A stretch of 64,000 nt of DNA from Metamycoplasma subdolum (GCF_033546815.1 NZ_CP137846.1:496001-560000), one strand, 5' to 3'. Shown: positions 1 to 10,700, counted from the stretch's first letter. A program made the numbers and translations. The notes: generated by a model from the letters alone, not told the origin.

Positions 1-151
1 CTTTGAAATCAAAATTAATGTTGATGAACTTAAATCTGAAAGGAAAAAAGCCCACTTTTCAACCTATGTTCATATTTCATTTACAATTAAAAATAAAAAA
101 GATGGAAAAGTTGAAACTTTAAAACTTAAACTTCCTGGTTTTAGTTACTAA
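1..151 (+). CDS. C-terminal end of an unidentified protein (partial)
   Basis: An open frame enters from the left edge (first whole codon at base 2) and ends at TAA 149-151, giving 49 visible residues. They are rich in lysine and alternate polar and hydrophobic residues in a beta-strand-like way; the last residues read LKLKLPGFSY. I do not recognise the family. A strong terminator follows 30 bases downstream, so the gene ends its own transcription unit before tuf. Confidence 0.6.
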   Translation, partial: FEIKINVDELKSERKKAHFSTYVHISFTIKNKKDGKVETLKLKLPGFSY

Positions 152-181
152 ATCTTAATTTACAAATTTAGTGAATAATTT

Positions 182-207
182 AAGTCTAGTTTTACTAGAC
201 TTTTTTA
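182..207 (+). terminator. Intrinsic terminator upstream of tuf
   Basis: A perfect 9-bp stem (AAGTCTAGT / ACTAGACTT) with a TTT loop is followed directly by a T run. It ends the transcript of the partial first gene and isolates the tuf promoter. Confidence 0.9.
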
Positions 208-243
208 TTTTGTTCTAACCCTTTCTTAGTTAGGTAAAATAAT

Positions 244-279
244 TTGATAACAAATTGCTTTTTTTGTTAAAATTATAAG
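244..279 (+). promoter_or_regulatory. Putative tuf promoter
   Basis: TTGATA (244-249) and TAAAAT (268-273) are spaced by 18 bases. TATAAG at 274-279 is an alternative -10. Either would start the transcript near base 280, just before the structured leader and about 108 bases before the start codon. Assigned by resemblance to sigma-70 elements. Confidence 0.5.
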
Positions 280-280
280 A

Positions 281-350
281 GCCAAATTACGCGATGGACA
301 GGACATAGTGGAAGGGCTATGCTTAGGTTGGTAAAACGCGTTTTACATAA
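281..350 (+). promoter_or_regulatory. Structured tuf 5' leader (candidate cis-regulatory RNA)
   Basis: This stretch is much more GC-rich than the intergenic DNA around it. A hairpin CATAG(304-308)/CTATG(317-321) has the loop TGGAAGGG. A perfect 16-bp palindrome at 331-346 can fold as GTAAAA-CGCG-TTTTAC. Its CGCG loop could pair with CGCG at 290-293 (pseudoknot), and CCAA 282-285 could pair with TTGG 328-331. No T run follows, so any control would act on translation or RNA stability. I cannot match it to a known RNA family. Confidence 0.45.
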
Positions 351-388
351 TTATTTGAATAACTTTATAAAAAAATGAAAGGATAAAA

Positions 389-1582
389 ATGGCTAAATTA
401 GATTTTGACCGTTCAAAACCACACGTTAACATTGGTACAATCGGTCACGTTGACCATGGTAAAACTACTTTAACTGCTGCTATTGCTACAGTTCTAGCTA
501 AAAAAGGTCTTGCAGAAGCTCGTGACTATGCTTCAATCGACAATGCACCTGAAGAAAAAGCTCGTGGTATTACTATTAATACATCACACATTGAATATCA
601 AACAGAAAAACGTCACTATGCACACGTTGACTGTCCAGGACACGCTGACTATGTTAAAAACATGATCACTGGTGCCGCTCAAATGGATGGTGCTATCTTA
701 GTTGTTGCTGCAACCGATGGACCTATGCCTCAAACTCGTGAACACATTCTTCTTGCAAAACAAGTTGGTGTTCCAAAAATTATTGTTTTCCTAAACAAAA
801 TCGATATGTTCAAAGACGATGAAAGAGATGAAATCATCGAACTTGTTGAAATGGATGTTCGTTCATTACTTTCAGAATATGGATTTGATGGCGAAAATGC
901 TCCTATTATTGCTGGATCAGCTCTAAAAGCATTACAAGGTGATGCTAAATATGAAGAAAGCATCATGAAATTAATGGAAGCAGTTGACAAATATATAGAT
1001 GAACCTAAGCGTGAAGTTGACAAACCATTCTTAATGGCTGTTGAAGACGTTTTCACAATTACAGGTCGTGGAACTGTTGCAACTGGTAGAGTTGAACGTG
1101 GTGTTCTACAACTTAACGAAGAAGTTGAAATTGTTGGTCTAAAAGAAACCAAAAAAACTGTTGTTACTGGAATTGAAATGTTCAGAAAGAACTTAAAACA
1201 AGCTCAAGCTGGAGACAATGCTGGTCTTTTACTACGTGGTATTGACCGTCAAGACATTGAACGTGGACAAGTTTTAGCAAAACCTAAAACAATCGTTCCT
1301 CACACCGTTTTCGATGCTACAGTTTATGTTCTTAAAAAAGAAGAAGGTGGACGTCACACTCCTTTCTTCAAAAACTACAAACCTCAATTCTACTTTAGAA
1401 CAACTGACGTTACCGGTGGAATTGAATTCAAAGCTGGACGTGAAATGGTTATGCCTGGCGACAACGTTGAACTAAAAGTTACTCTAATTGCACCTATCGC
1501 AGTTGAAGAAGGTACAAAATTCTCAATCCGTGAAGGTGGAAGAACTGTTGGTGCTGGATCAGTAACCAAAATTATTAAATAG
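389..1582 (+). CDS. tuf: Elongation factor Tu
   Basis: The cytosolic GTPase that delivers aminoacyl-tRNA to the ribosomal A site. The 397 residues contain the G1 loop GHVDHGKTT (about 19-27), the switch II motif DCPGHADYV, the G4 motif NKID, and the two C-terminal beta-barrel domains (for example [11 protein letters not shown] and GGRHTPFF). Length matches the family. The start ATG follows the ribosome-binding site GAAAGGA. Codon use is less AT-biased than in neighbouring genes (many GGT, CGT, GCT), as expected for a highly expressed gene. It stands alone between two terminators and has a structured 5' leader of about 108 bases. Confidence 0.98.
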   Translation: MAKLDFDRSKPHVNIGTIGHVDHGKTTLTAAIATVLAKKGLAEARDYASIDNAPEEKARGITINTSHIEYQTEKRHYAHVDCPGHADYVKNMITGAAQMDGAILVVAATDGPMPQTREHILLAKQVGVPKIIVFLNKIDMFKDDERDEIIELVEMDVRSLLSEYGFDGENAPIIAGSALKALQGDAKYEESIMKLMEAVDKYIDEPKREVDKPFLMAVEDVFTITGRGTVATGRVERGVLQLNEEVEIVGLKETKKTVVTGIEMFRKNLKQAQAGDNAGLLLRGIDRQDIERGQVLAKPKTIVPHTVFDATVYVLKKEEGGRHTPFFKNYKPQFYFRTTDVTGGIEFKAGREMVMPGDNVELKVTLIAPIAVEEGTKFSIREGGRTVGAGSVTKIIK

Positions 1583-1586
1583 TTTA

Positions 1587-1617
1587 AAAAGGTGAACTTT
1601 GCGTTCGCTTTTTTATT
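1587..1617 (+). terminator. Intrinsic terminator of tuf
   Basis: A 10-bp stem with two wobble pairs (AAAGGTGAAC / GTTCGCTTTT), loop TTTGC, is followed by a T run four bases after the tuf stop codon. Confidence 0.8.
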
Positions 1618-1647
1618 TAAAAATCCAACCTAAGTGCCATTTTTAAT

Positions 1648-1680
1648 AAAAAAATCTAGCAAACTTAATTGCTAGTTTTT
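1648..1680 (-). terminator. Terminator of rmuC, possibly bidirectional
   Basis: Stem CTAGCAA(1656-1662)/TTGCTAG(1669-1675). On the minus strand it is followed by a run of seven T, and on the plus strand by six T, so it can stop both rmuC transcripts and read-through from tuf. Confidence 0.8.
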
Positions 1681-3155
1681 TAATTTTCTTCTTCTGACTC
1701 ATTATCGGTAAAATCATTTGTTTCATCGTCTTCATTCATCTTTTGAAGAAGAAGTTTCTTTTCTTTTTGAGCAACTTTTTTTAATTCAGAAACATCCTCA
1801 CCTTGTTCTTTATTAAATTTGTCAGCTTGCTTAGTAATTGATTGCACTTTTTTAAGTGCAGATCCAATATGAACTCTTGCTTTTGTTGCTTTGCTAGTAA
1901 TTGTATTTGAACTTTTCAAAACATCACTTAAATTACTATCAATATAACCAACAGTAGTTTCTAATGATTCTAAAGATGAATAAATTTTTCTCAAATTTTC
2001 CTGCATAAAGCTTACATTATTAAACATTCTCAAACTAACAAGCATAGGTTTAAGTAGAGTAGGACCTACTAAAACAATATCTTTTGGCAAGCTTGCATAA
2101 AATTCAGATGCTTTTAGGAAAATTGTATTACTTGGTACATACAAAATAGCATAAGGTGTAGTAATTCCAGGCTTAATATATTTTTCTCTAATTGATTTAG
2201 CCATTTTAAGCACATCATTTTTAAATTGTTTAAATGCTTTTTCTTGTTCCTCTTTGCTATTTGCATCATTATATTTTTGAAAAGATTCAATAGGAAACTT
2301 TGAATCAATAGGAATTAGTAATACTTGTCCGCTTTTTGGATCTTTATGTTTGATTGCAAAATCAACCAATTGATTTTTAACTTCACCATTTTCAACAAGT
2401 TCATCAGGATCAAAATTAACATTTTCAGCACTTTTGGTTTTCAAAATATTAACTTGTCTTAAAAGTAAATCATTTGGAATTTCGTCAGCAAGTAAATCTT
2501 CAAGTAAAAACTCACCGCCTGTCCCCCTTGTTTTAACTCCTTCAAATAATTTTCTGACTTTAGTTAATTCTTGAGACATAACACCGAACTCATTTAAATT
2601 TTTACTTACAGTTGAAATGTCTTCTTTTAAATTTGTAAATGAGTCTGATATTTTTTGTTCAATTTTTGTTCTAAGTTTATCATCAATTTCTTTATTAATT
2701 GTTGCAAGGCCCTCAACAATTCTTTTATTGAATTCATCAGATGATTTTTTTATTGTTTCGCTATTAATTTCTTTTAAATTAATAATATCTTTGTTAATTG
2801 ATTCTTTAAAATCATTTTGTTGCTTAATGTTACTTAATAATAAACTATTGATTTCTTTAAGCTTGTCTTGAAATTTTTCATTAATTTTTTCAATTTCTTT
2901 ACTTAAAATTTTTGTCATTTCACTTTTAAATGAGCCAAAATTATTATTTGAATTTTCAACAAATTTTGAATTTTGATCAAATAAGGTATTTTCAACCTTT
3001 TCAATTCCTATTATTTTTTCTTTAATTTCTTTGATATCAGTGTTTTTACTTATATCAATTTGACCTTTATTTTTTAATGATTTAATGGTTAAAATTAGAA
3101 GCAGGCTTAGTGCTATCAGGCATAAGATTGAGACCACAATTAACGCAATTTGCAT
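1680..3155 (-). CDS. rmuC: RmuC family DNA recombination protein
   Basis: RmuC proteins are predicted nucleases that limit rearrangement at inverted repeats; their exact reaction is not settled. The 491 residues begin with one membrane segment (about 3-24), continue with a long coiled coil (about 55-195), and carry the RmuC domain at about 200-450, including TRGTGGEFLLEDLL, the counterpart of the family's GxWGExxLxxIL signature. The tail is acidic. The start ATG follows AAGGAGGGAAG, a near-perfect ribosome-binding site. Transcribed alone and convergent with tuf. The promoter carries an 11-bp repeat array that is also present at recA, which suggests co-regulation with recombination genes. Confidence 0.9.
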   Translation of the reverse strand: MQIALIVVSILCLIALSLLLILTIKSLKNKGQIDISKNTDIKEIKEKIIGIEKVENTLFDQNSKFVENSNNNFGSFKSEMTKILSKEIEKINEKFQDKLKEINSLLLSNIKQQNDFKESINKDIINLKEINSETIKKSSDEFNKRIVEGLATINKEIDDKLRTKIEQKISDSFTNLKEDISTVSKNLNEFGVMSQELTKVRKLFEGVKTRGTGGEFLLEDLLADEIPNDLLLRQVNILKTKSAENVNFDPDELVENGEVKNQLVDFAIKHKDPKSGQVLLIPIDSKFPIESFQKYNDANSKEEQEKAFKQFKNDVLKMAKSIREKYIKPGITTPYAILYVPSNTIFLKASEFYASLPKDIVLVGPTLLKPMLVSLRMFNNVSFMQENLRKIYSSLESLETTVGYIDSNLSDVLKSSNTITSKATKARVHIGSALKKVQSITKQADKFNKEQGEDVSELKKVAQKEKKLLLQKMNEDDETNDFTDNESEEEN

Positions 3156-3527
3156 ATCTTCCCTCCTTATTTCTATTTAAAGTATACACAATTTCTTTCA
3201 CAAAGTTTTCTCAAATTTTTCCTAAAGTTTTCCTGAAGTTTTCTCGAATTTTGAGGCATTTAAAATAAGTGTGATAAAATTTTTTGCAGAAATTTTTGAC
3301 ATAAAAAAACAACATTTTTATGAAATAAGACTTACTAATTTGTAATTGTGTTTAATTTGTTTTAGTCATAAAAATAGTAATAAAAGTGTATTTTTTTAGT
3401 ATATTAAATTTCTTTATGTTTGATTTTTGTGTGTTTTTTTTATAATTTATAGTGGTTATTAAATATAAATAAATATACTTTTTATTGTATTTAATGATTT
3501 GAAATTAATTCCACGAAAGGAAATGAA
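3156..3527. other. Divergent intergenic region rmuC / FIVAR-like lipoprotein
   Basis: This 372-base gap holds the rmuC promoter with its repeat array on the left and the lipoprotein promoter on the right: TATAAT at 3441-3446, preceded by TTTGAT at 3419-3424, with eight consecutive T in the spacer end. The T tract is a site where slippage could change promoter spacing, though it is short. No coding frame is credible here. Confidence 0.55.
3181..3249 (-). promoter_or_regulatory. rmuC promoter covered by five phased 11-bp repeats
   Basis: Five contiguous 11-bp units lie at 3195-3205, 3206-3216, 3217-3227, 3228-3238 and 3239-3249. They share the pattern YTTTCNNRAAK on the plus strand (CTTTCACAAAG, TTTTCTCAAAT, TTTTCCTAAAG, TTTTCCTGAAG, TTTTCTCGAAT). 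Each unit is itself an imperfect dyad. The minus-strand -10 box TATACT is the complement of 3181-3186, so the array covers the -35 region and continues upstream. The units are exactly in phase, about one helical turn each. Confidence 0.7.
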
Positions 3528-4445
3528 ATGAAATTAAAAAAGACATTATTGGCATCACTAATATGCCTTCCAACTACCGCATTGCTTGTTGCAAGTTGTT
3601 CTGCGTTACCTCAACTTAATAATCTTAAACGTTTAATTAAAAAAAGTTCTACTCAAACACTTTTAGAAGGCGTTGACATTGTTATTCATCCCTTACCCGC
3701 AGAAGAACTTGAAAATGGTAAAAAACAAATTGCAAGAGAAGATGTTAAAAAATATGAAGAAGTTTTAGAAAAGGCCAAAAGTGTCAAAACTGAAAAAGCA
3801 GCGGCCCAAGCTATAAAAGAACTTGAAAATGCTATTCAAAATCTTGAGGCTGCAATTGTTGTAGGAACAAAAGGTGCAGACTCAACAACCCCAAAACTTG
3901 ATTCATTAAAAACTTATGTTGCCACAGTTACTATTGAAATCTTACTTAAGGATGTAACTAAAGTAGAAAAAGTAAAACCAAAAGAAGAAATTTTGCAAGG
4001 TGTAAAACAAATTGCAAACAAAGCAGTTGAAGAATATCGTAAAGTATTAGAAAAAGCTAGTGCATTCAAAGATGAAGGCAAAGCAGATGAAATGAAAAAA
4101 GAACTTGAAAAGGCGGTTGAAAAGCTTTTAAGTTCAATTGTTGTAGGAATAAAAACAAAGACAAAGCTTGATCTTTTCAAAGAATATATTGCTTCTGTTG
4201 AAGTTAATGCTTTAAAAGCAAATGGAATTTTAAAAGATGTTGAAATAGTAAATGCACCAGTTGAACCAAAAGATCTTCAAAAAGGCAAAAAAGTAATAGA
4301 AGAGCAATATGTTACTAAATATGGACAAGAAGTAGAAAAAGCAAAACTTGTTTCAAAAGAAGAAGAAGTTGATAAGGCTAAACAAGACTTACAAGATGCT
4401 CTTGCAACTCTTGAAAGTTCAATTGTTGTAGGAATTAAAGAATAA
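3528..4445 (+). CDS. Lipoprotein with three FIVAR-like repeats
   Basis: A surface-exposed lipoprotein of 305 residues. The signal peptide ends in the lipobox VASC with Cys24 as the lipidation site. Three helical repeats follow at about 28-115, 117-211 and 211-305. Each begins like TPKLDSLKTY, has a GKKQI element in the middle, a YxxxLEKAK helix, and closes with IVVGTK or IVVGIK. The repeats resemble FIVAR-type three-helix modules of adhesins, which is a family-level inference. The same module occurs in the proteins at 11077-12099, 12333-13364 and 36340-37875. The ribosome-binding site is GAAAGGA and a terminator follows. Confidence 0.85.
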   Translation: MKLKKTLLASLICLPTTALLVASCSALPQLNNLKRLIKKSSTQTLLEGVDIVIHPLPAEELENGKKQIAREDVKKYEEVLEKAKSVKTEKAAAQAIKELENAIQNLEAAIVVGTKGADSTTPKLDSLKTYVATVTIEILLKDVTKVEKVKPKEEILQGVKQIANKAVEEYRKVLEKASAFKDEGKADEMKKELEKAVEKLLSSIVVGIKTKTKLDLFKEYIASVEVNALKANGILKDVEIVNAPVEPKDLQKGKKVIEEQYVTKYGQEVEKAKLVSKEEEVDKAKQDLQDALATLESSIVVGIKE

Positions 4446-4460
4446 AAAAAAATAGATAAT

Positions 4461-4492
4461 AAATACAGTGACTTTGTTGCTGTATTTTTATT
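4461..4492 (+). terminator. Terminator of the three-repeat lipoprotein gene
   Basis: Stem AAATACAG(4461-4468)/CTGTATTT(4480-4487) with an 11-base loop, followed by a T-rich stretch, 16 bases after the stop codon. Confidence 0.75.
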
Positions 4493-4536
4493 TAAAAAAG
4501 CACGAATTTTGCTTATACCACAAAATCAGCAAATCT

Positions 4537-4553
4537 AAAAAAAAAAAAAAAAA
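4537..4553. repeat. A17 homopolymer tract
   Basis: Seventeen consecutive A in the gap between two surface-protein genes. Tracts of this length are slippage-prone, and in several mycoplasmas they modulate lipoprotein promoters. Here it lies about 100 bases upstream of the likely promoter of the large gene, so a regulatory effect is uncertain. Confidence 0.6.
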
Positions 4554-4596
4554 TGCAAAATAAATAGAAGTTAAGTTATTTTTAAACCATAAGTAG

Positions 4597-4636
4597 CCCC
4601 TTAATACCATAGGTATTTAAGGGGAGCATTTTTTAA
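4597..4636 (+). terminator. Strong orphan hairpin with T run
   Basis: CCCCTTAATACC (4597-4608) pairs with GGTATTTAAGGGG (4612-4624) with a single bulged base and a 3-base loop, then A and six T. It has the form of an intrinsic terminator but sits well past the terminator at 4461. It may be a backup terminator or insulator before the large surface-protein gene. Confidence 0.65.
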
Positions 4637-4680
4637 TTACTATATTTAAGATTGAATAAAAAAATATTAATAGTATTGAT

Positions 4681-4766
4681 GAACTTATTAACTTATCTTA
4701 TGACTTACAAGTTTTTGCTACTATGCTAAAATTTGTTTTTTGATAAGTTCGTAGGTCATTTTTTTA
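4681..4766 (+). promoter_or_regulatory. Candidate structured leader of the Lmp-like gene
   Basis: Two complementary pairs are interleaved: AACTTATC(4690-4697) with GATAAGTT(4742-4749), and ATGACTTAC(4700-4708) with GTAGGTCAT(4751-4759). GAACTTAT(4681-4688) can compete for 4743-4750. Seven T follow. The order A-B-A'-B' allows a pseudoknot or two mutually exclusive folds, one terminator-like, 36 bases before the start codon. Confidence 0.4.
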
Positions 4767-4795
4767 TTCAATAAAATTTTTTAAAGGAAAAACTT

Positions 4796-7700
4796 ATGTC
4801 AAAACCGAAATTTAAGAAATTACTTGTATTATTATCACTTTTACCCGTAACGGTTTTACCTCTTACAAGTATTTCTTTAAGAACTGATAAGCAAAATAAG
4901 AATGAAATTCAAAGTGAACTAGTGACAAGCACACGAGCAACTAGGGCAGAGCCACAATGGATTACAGACGCAAAGAAAAAATTAGGTGACATGCTGAAAG
5001 ATCAGTTTGGAATATTTTGACAATGGCAGGACAGCGACTATTGAATAAAAGAAATAGCTAAAATCGATGGAAACTCAACTTACACTTCAGCTCCTGAAAA
5101 AACATTTACCTTTTATTTTAAAAGGTTTGTAGAAAGTTTAGGAATACCAACACCAGATAACCAATATACTTTTATAAATTTTAGAGGTTTCTTGGGTACA
5201 ACTTCTTCATCAAGAAAAGTTTATGAGATGAAAGCACAAGAAATTTTTGATGCAAACACTATGGCGAAGCCAACATATAGTTGAATATTATCTAATACTC
5301 TAGAAACTTCTAGTGATATAGATAGATATTTCAAAGATTTTGAGGAGTTAGTTAATAATTGCAAAATAATCAAATATGTGTCAGATGCCGTATCAAGAAT
5401 TTTTCACTTTTGGAAATATGATTATTCTAACTTAAAATGAAGTTATAAATATATTGGGTCAACAAAAACAAAACAACATTCTATAGATTGGCGTCACGAC
5501 GCGGCAAAAGACTATTTAGAAAAAGCACAATCTGATCATTGAGATGCTGTTGTTCCTTTTATAACAGCAACAGATATCGAAATAAATAAGTTATACCCTC
5601 ATTCAATGGAGCATGACGTTGACATAATCAAAAATGATTTAACTACTTTAAATACAGATAACAAAATTTTTGAGCTGTCTGAGGATCCAGAACTTGAAAC
5701 ATGATTTAACGAATTGATGTCATATACACCTGAATTATCTACTATACAAGATTATAAAAAGAAATACTTTCAATTCTTTTATAAGTACTTAAAAAATATC
5801 TATACTGGAGCAGTAAATACTATTGAACCTGTATACATAACGTCTAAGAAATTAGATGATTTAATGTCAAACCTTAATTCTAATATATCGCCATTAACTT
5901 ATGAACAGGATGGTTGAGGCAGCAAGCAAACAAATTATTCAATGGAAGCAATTCGTCCTTCTTATGTTCCAGACGGAATTGTTACTTATATGATTGACGC
6001 AATAACAAAATGACACACTTTAAACTCTTCGATGAAAATACTCAATGATGAATTAACGTTAAATTTAAACTATTACAGCGATTATAAGTTTAATGAAACT
6101 TCATATTATGGCATTGCAAATACAAGCTTAAAACAAGAATATGATCTTGCTTTTAATAACTCGCAAAAAATTTATCACAACAGTAATTTAGATTCTGAAG
6201 TCATTTTACAGGCAGCAGAATCATTGAAGGCAATTAGAACAAAAATTGCCACATTAGGTGAAATTGATGTTGCTAGAGCTTTAGTTGCAAAAATTGATAC
6301 TATACCATGAATAAACTCTAATAAAAAAACTGAATACAAAAATCTAATATGAGATGGTACTTCTATTTTGTATAAAGATAATTGAATTAATGTGTGTGCT
6401 GATATTCAACAAGACTTTGCAAAAAGTTTAGGAATGGCTCCAATTGATGATTACATTATTCGTTTTGAAAACTATGAGTTTCTTAATGATTCTCAAAAAA
6501 TTAAAATACAAGAAAAGGCCAATTCTCTTATAACCCAACCAATCGATCCGTTTCTAAGCACCTGAGATTCACGGCTACAATATCATGTATATGAATACCA
6601 AGACCGTTCATACATTGCTGCAGTTATGCATTTTTTGTATCAAGAGGTGTATTATGATATTAATGAATTTAGAAACAAAAAACTAAATTATTTATATGCC
6701 AATGTAATTGATAAATCAAATTTTGATGTTGAATGACAAAAAGTATTAGAAATTAGCACGATTAATTATACTGAACTTAAAAATATCCAAGATTCTTTAT
6801 ATCCAAAAATTAAAGAAAAAAAGGATGCTTTACAAGGAATATATAAAGTTCGTGAAATGCTTATTGAATCTACTAATAAAATAAAATGAGAAGACCAAAC
6901 TTGAAAAGAAACAATTATTAGAGACATAATTGGCGATTTGGGTTATGATGAACCAAACGATTGAACAAGCATGATGACATATTGAGAAGATTATGCTGTC
7001 CATTCAAGAATTGATAAATTATACATTCACATAACTAATTCATTTAAAGAAAATATTAAGAAAAAAAGTAATTTTGTTAATTTAATTGAAGCTCAAAAAG
7101 ATAAATTAATAGCATCCATTCCAGCATCCGTGACAAATAACGTTGAGGCAAATTTAAATAATATTGCATATTTAAATGATTTATATGATGAAGCAGGAAA
7201 ACTTGATAGTGCGATGCTTGATTTAAAAAATGAACGCAATCTTTACCCAACAGTAATCACAACAACAGATTATAAATACGCTTATCCTAGTTTAAAAAAG
7301 GCATATGATGATGCATATAATGCCGCAAGTTTCACTGATTACAAAGACAGAGCAGCTGTTATTAAACTACTTAATGACTTAAAAACCGCTAAAGCCAACT
7401 TAAATGGAGATGATCTTGAATTAGGTACTGAAAAAGATAAATTAAGAGCAGAAATTAATGCTAGTCAAGACTTACTTGACAATGAAAAAACAGAACTATT
7501 GCAAGATGTTGACAACGCTACTGATATTCCTCAATTAATGGCAGTAAGAGAAAAATTTGAAAACAAAGTTACTGCAAATAAACAAATTGTTATTGATACA
7601 AAAGCATTATTTAATGATTTCATTAATGCAGTAAACTGAGAAGAAACTACTGTAACTGATGAATGAAAAAATGTAGTTACAACAATTATTAATATTAGAA

Positions 7701-10700
7701 ACTTAGAGTCAGTTAAAACAAGTTTATGAGACACCATTAAAGCTTCAATGCAAACTTCTTTAGTAAATCTTGTTAACTTAAACGATGCTCAAAGACAAGT
7801 TTATATTGCAAAAATTCCTCAAACATTAGATTCAAGTTCAAAGAACTTTGCAACAGAATATACTAATGCAAAAGCACTTGATGCGTCAATGCTTGCTTTA
7901 AGCGAAGAAAAAGCAAATTATCCAACTGTAATAGCAACTGATAATTACATAAAAGCTGACCAAGCTAAAAAAGAAGCTTATGATCAAGCTTATGCAAATT
8001 CAACCTTTACTGACGCTAAAGATAAGGTTGCTGTTGATGCTTTAAAAAATGCTTTAATATCAACTAAAAATGCATTAAATGGTGATGCAAATATTTTAAA
8101 GGCAGCAAAAGATGCTTTAACTAAAGAAATTCAAGATCATCCATATCTTGAACCTTCACAAAAAGCAATCTTACTTCCAAAAGTTGCTGCTGCTACAAAA
8201 CTTGCTGATTTAGATCCTATTAGACAAGAAATGGAAGATTACATTAAATCTAACCTAGATATAATTAAACAAGCATTAAAACAACAAATTAACGACTCAA
8301 AATGAACAACACCTAGTGAAAAAACTTCTTTAATTTCTAAAGCTGACGCAATGACTTCTACAACTATTTTACAAACAGTAGAAGAAGTTACAAATGATTT
8401 AAAAGTTATGCTTCAAACTCATCTACAAACCCTTGCTAACTTAAACCAAGCTCAAAAAGATGTACTTAAAACTGAAGCAGGTTCATTAACAAAAATTATT
8501 GAACTATTTACTCAATATGATAAAGCCATCCAACTCGATGGCACCATGAAGACTTTAAAAGACTTAATCGAAAGTCTAAGAGATGTCTTCAATGAACCTA
8601 ACTATAAAGAAGCAGAAGAAGCCAAAAAACAATCATTTATGCAAGCTTACCAAGCATTAACCTTTATTGATGGTAAAACTAATGATGAAGTTCTTACTTT
8701 AATTCAAAACGCAAACGATGCTAAAAATAATTTAGACGGTCTTGCAAGAGTTCAAGCTGAAAAAGATAAATTAAGAACTGAAATTACCAATGATCTTTAC
8801 TTAACTTCAGATCAAAAACTAATGCTAGGTGATGAAGTTAATAAAGCAAATACTATGGCTGAAGTTTGAACTGTTAAAAACTTAAAAGACAAATTAAGTT
8901 TAGAAAATAAACAAAAACTTAATGCTAAAAAAGAAGCTCTAAAAGCTAAAGTTAATGCCTTAGAAATAATTGAAGCTAGTGCAAAACCTGCAATTATTAC
9001 AGCAATTGACGATGCAACAATTACAACTATTGATTTTGTTGAACTTGATATAAATGGAAAAATCAAAAATGCCTTTGATTTATTAATAGATTCTCAATTA
9101 AACCTAAATCAAGCTCAAAAAGATTTACTAAAAAGTGAAGCTTTACCTGAAAATGCCGCTTCAACTTTAAACGATTTAGTAACTAAAATTAAAGAACTTG
9201 AAAAAGCAATGAAAGATCTTGCTGATATAAAATACGCTTACAAAGATGTTAAAACATCAGCACTTTACACTGAAGATGAACAAGAAAGAAAAGAAGCATT
9301 TGACAGAGCATATGATGCCTTAACATTCACTGATGCCAAAACCAAACAAGAAGTTGAAACTTTAATTGAAAACGTTAAAGCAGCCAAAAATGCTTTAAAA
9401 GGTGTTTCAACTCTTGATCAAGCCAAAAAAGATTTAAAGACTGAAATTGAAAACAATCCTAAATTAAATCCAAGTCAAAAGAGTTACTTTAAAGGTAAAG
9501 TTGACGCTGCTTCAAGTTTTGCTGACCTTGATGCAATTAGAAAAGAAATTTCTGATCTTGAAGATTTAGATGCAAGTAAAGCTAAACTAATTACTTTAAT
9601 TAATCAAACTAAATGACCAGAAAATAGTAAAAAACAAGAATTAATTAAAAAAGTAGAAGCTGCAACTTCACAAAACTTTAATGTTATTAAAGATGAAGTT
9701 ACTGGCGAACTATTAAGCATTCTAAAAACCTTTGTTCAAGGTTTAACAAATCTAAATAGTTCACAAACTCAACACTTCAAAGACCAACTTAAAACTTTTG
9801 GCGAAGTAAAAACAATGAATCAAATCTTTATTGAATCTGAAGCTTTAGATAAAGAAATGAAAATAGTAAATGATTTGATTAATGATTATAAAGACGTTAC
9901 AACTTTAAGTATTTATCTAGATGATATTCAAGCTAAAAAAGATAGATTTGATATAGCTTACTTAAACTTGAAATTCTCAGAAAACAAAAACAGAGAAGAA
10001 GTTATTGCTATTATCAAAGAAGCTCGTGAAGCTAAAGAAGCACTTAACGGTAAATTAAACAATGAACAAGAAAGCTTAGAAGATTTACAAAAACAAATTG
10101 CAAGAGCAACAGCTGAAGCTGAAACATTAATTGAAAAAACTCAACCATTGCACAACAATTTAGATATTAAAGCATCTGTTGAAAAATTAAATCAATTAAT
10201 TTTAGATGGAAAAGATCCAAACAAAATTAATATTGATCTTGTAAATTCAATGAAAAGTGAAATTACAAAATTAAATGAATTAGGAACTGGTGAATTTAAT
10301 AAAAGAATTGATGAAAAACAATACTTAACTCAAGTTCAAAAAGATTGAACTAAAAAACAATATTTAGTTGCAAAACATTCAATTGACGTTAATACAGTAT
10401 TAAACAATGCTCATGAACTTGACAACTTAATGAAGATTCTAAAAAGTGAATTTGAAAGCTTATTAACTAAAGAAGAATATGCAAAAACCTTGCCAGGTTA
10501 CAGTGAAGTTAAACAAAAATCAAAACAATTGCTTGCTCTTGATGGAGAAAAAGACTTGCAACAAGATGATGACCTTAACGACATAAAAGACTTAATTCCA
10601 AGAGTAAAAGACCTTAATAAAAAAGCAAGCGATGCAATGCCTGTTCCTTCTAAACAAGATAAAATCTCAGCCTCACTAAGAAATAGTGCAAAAGCTGGAC

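Noticed and set aside
281-350. Signal recognition particle RNA or another stand-alone small RNA
   Set aside because: GGAAG-like sequence is present, but the conserved SRP loop pairing is not, and there is no terminator before tuf.
730-1152. 140-codon open frame opposite tuf
   Set aside because: Antisense shadow of a highly conserved gene, with no family match or ribosome-binding site.
3391-3397. T7 tract as a phase-variation switch
   Set aside because: Too short, and outside the predicted promoter spacer.
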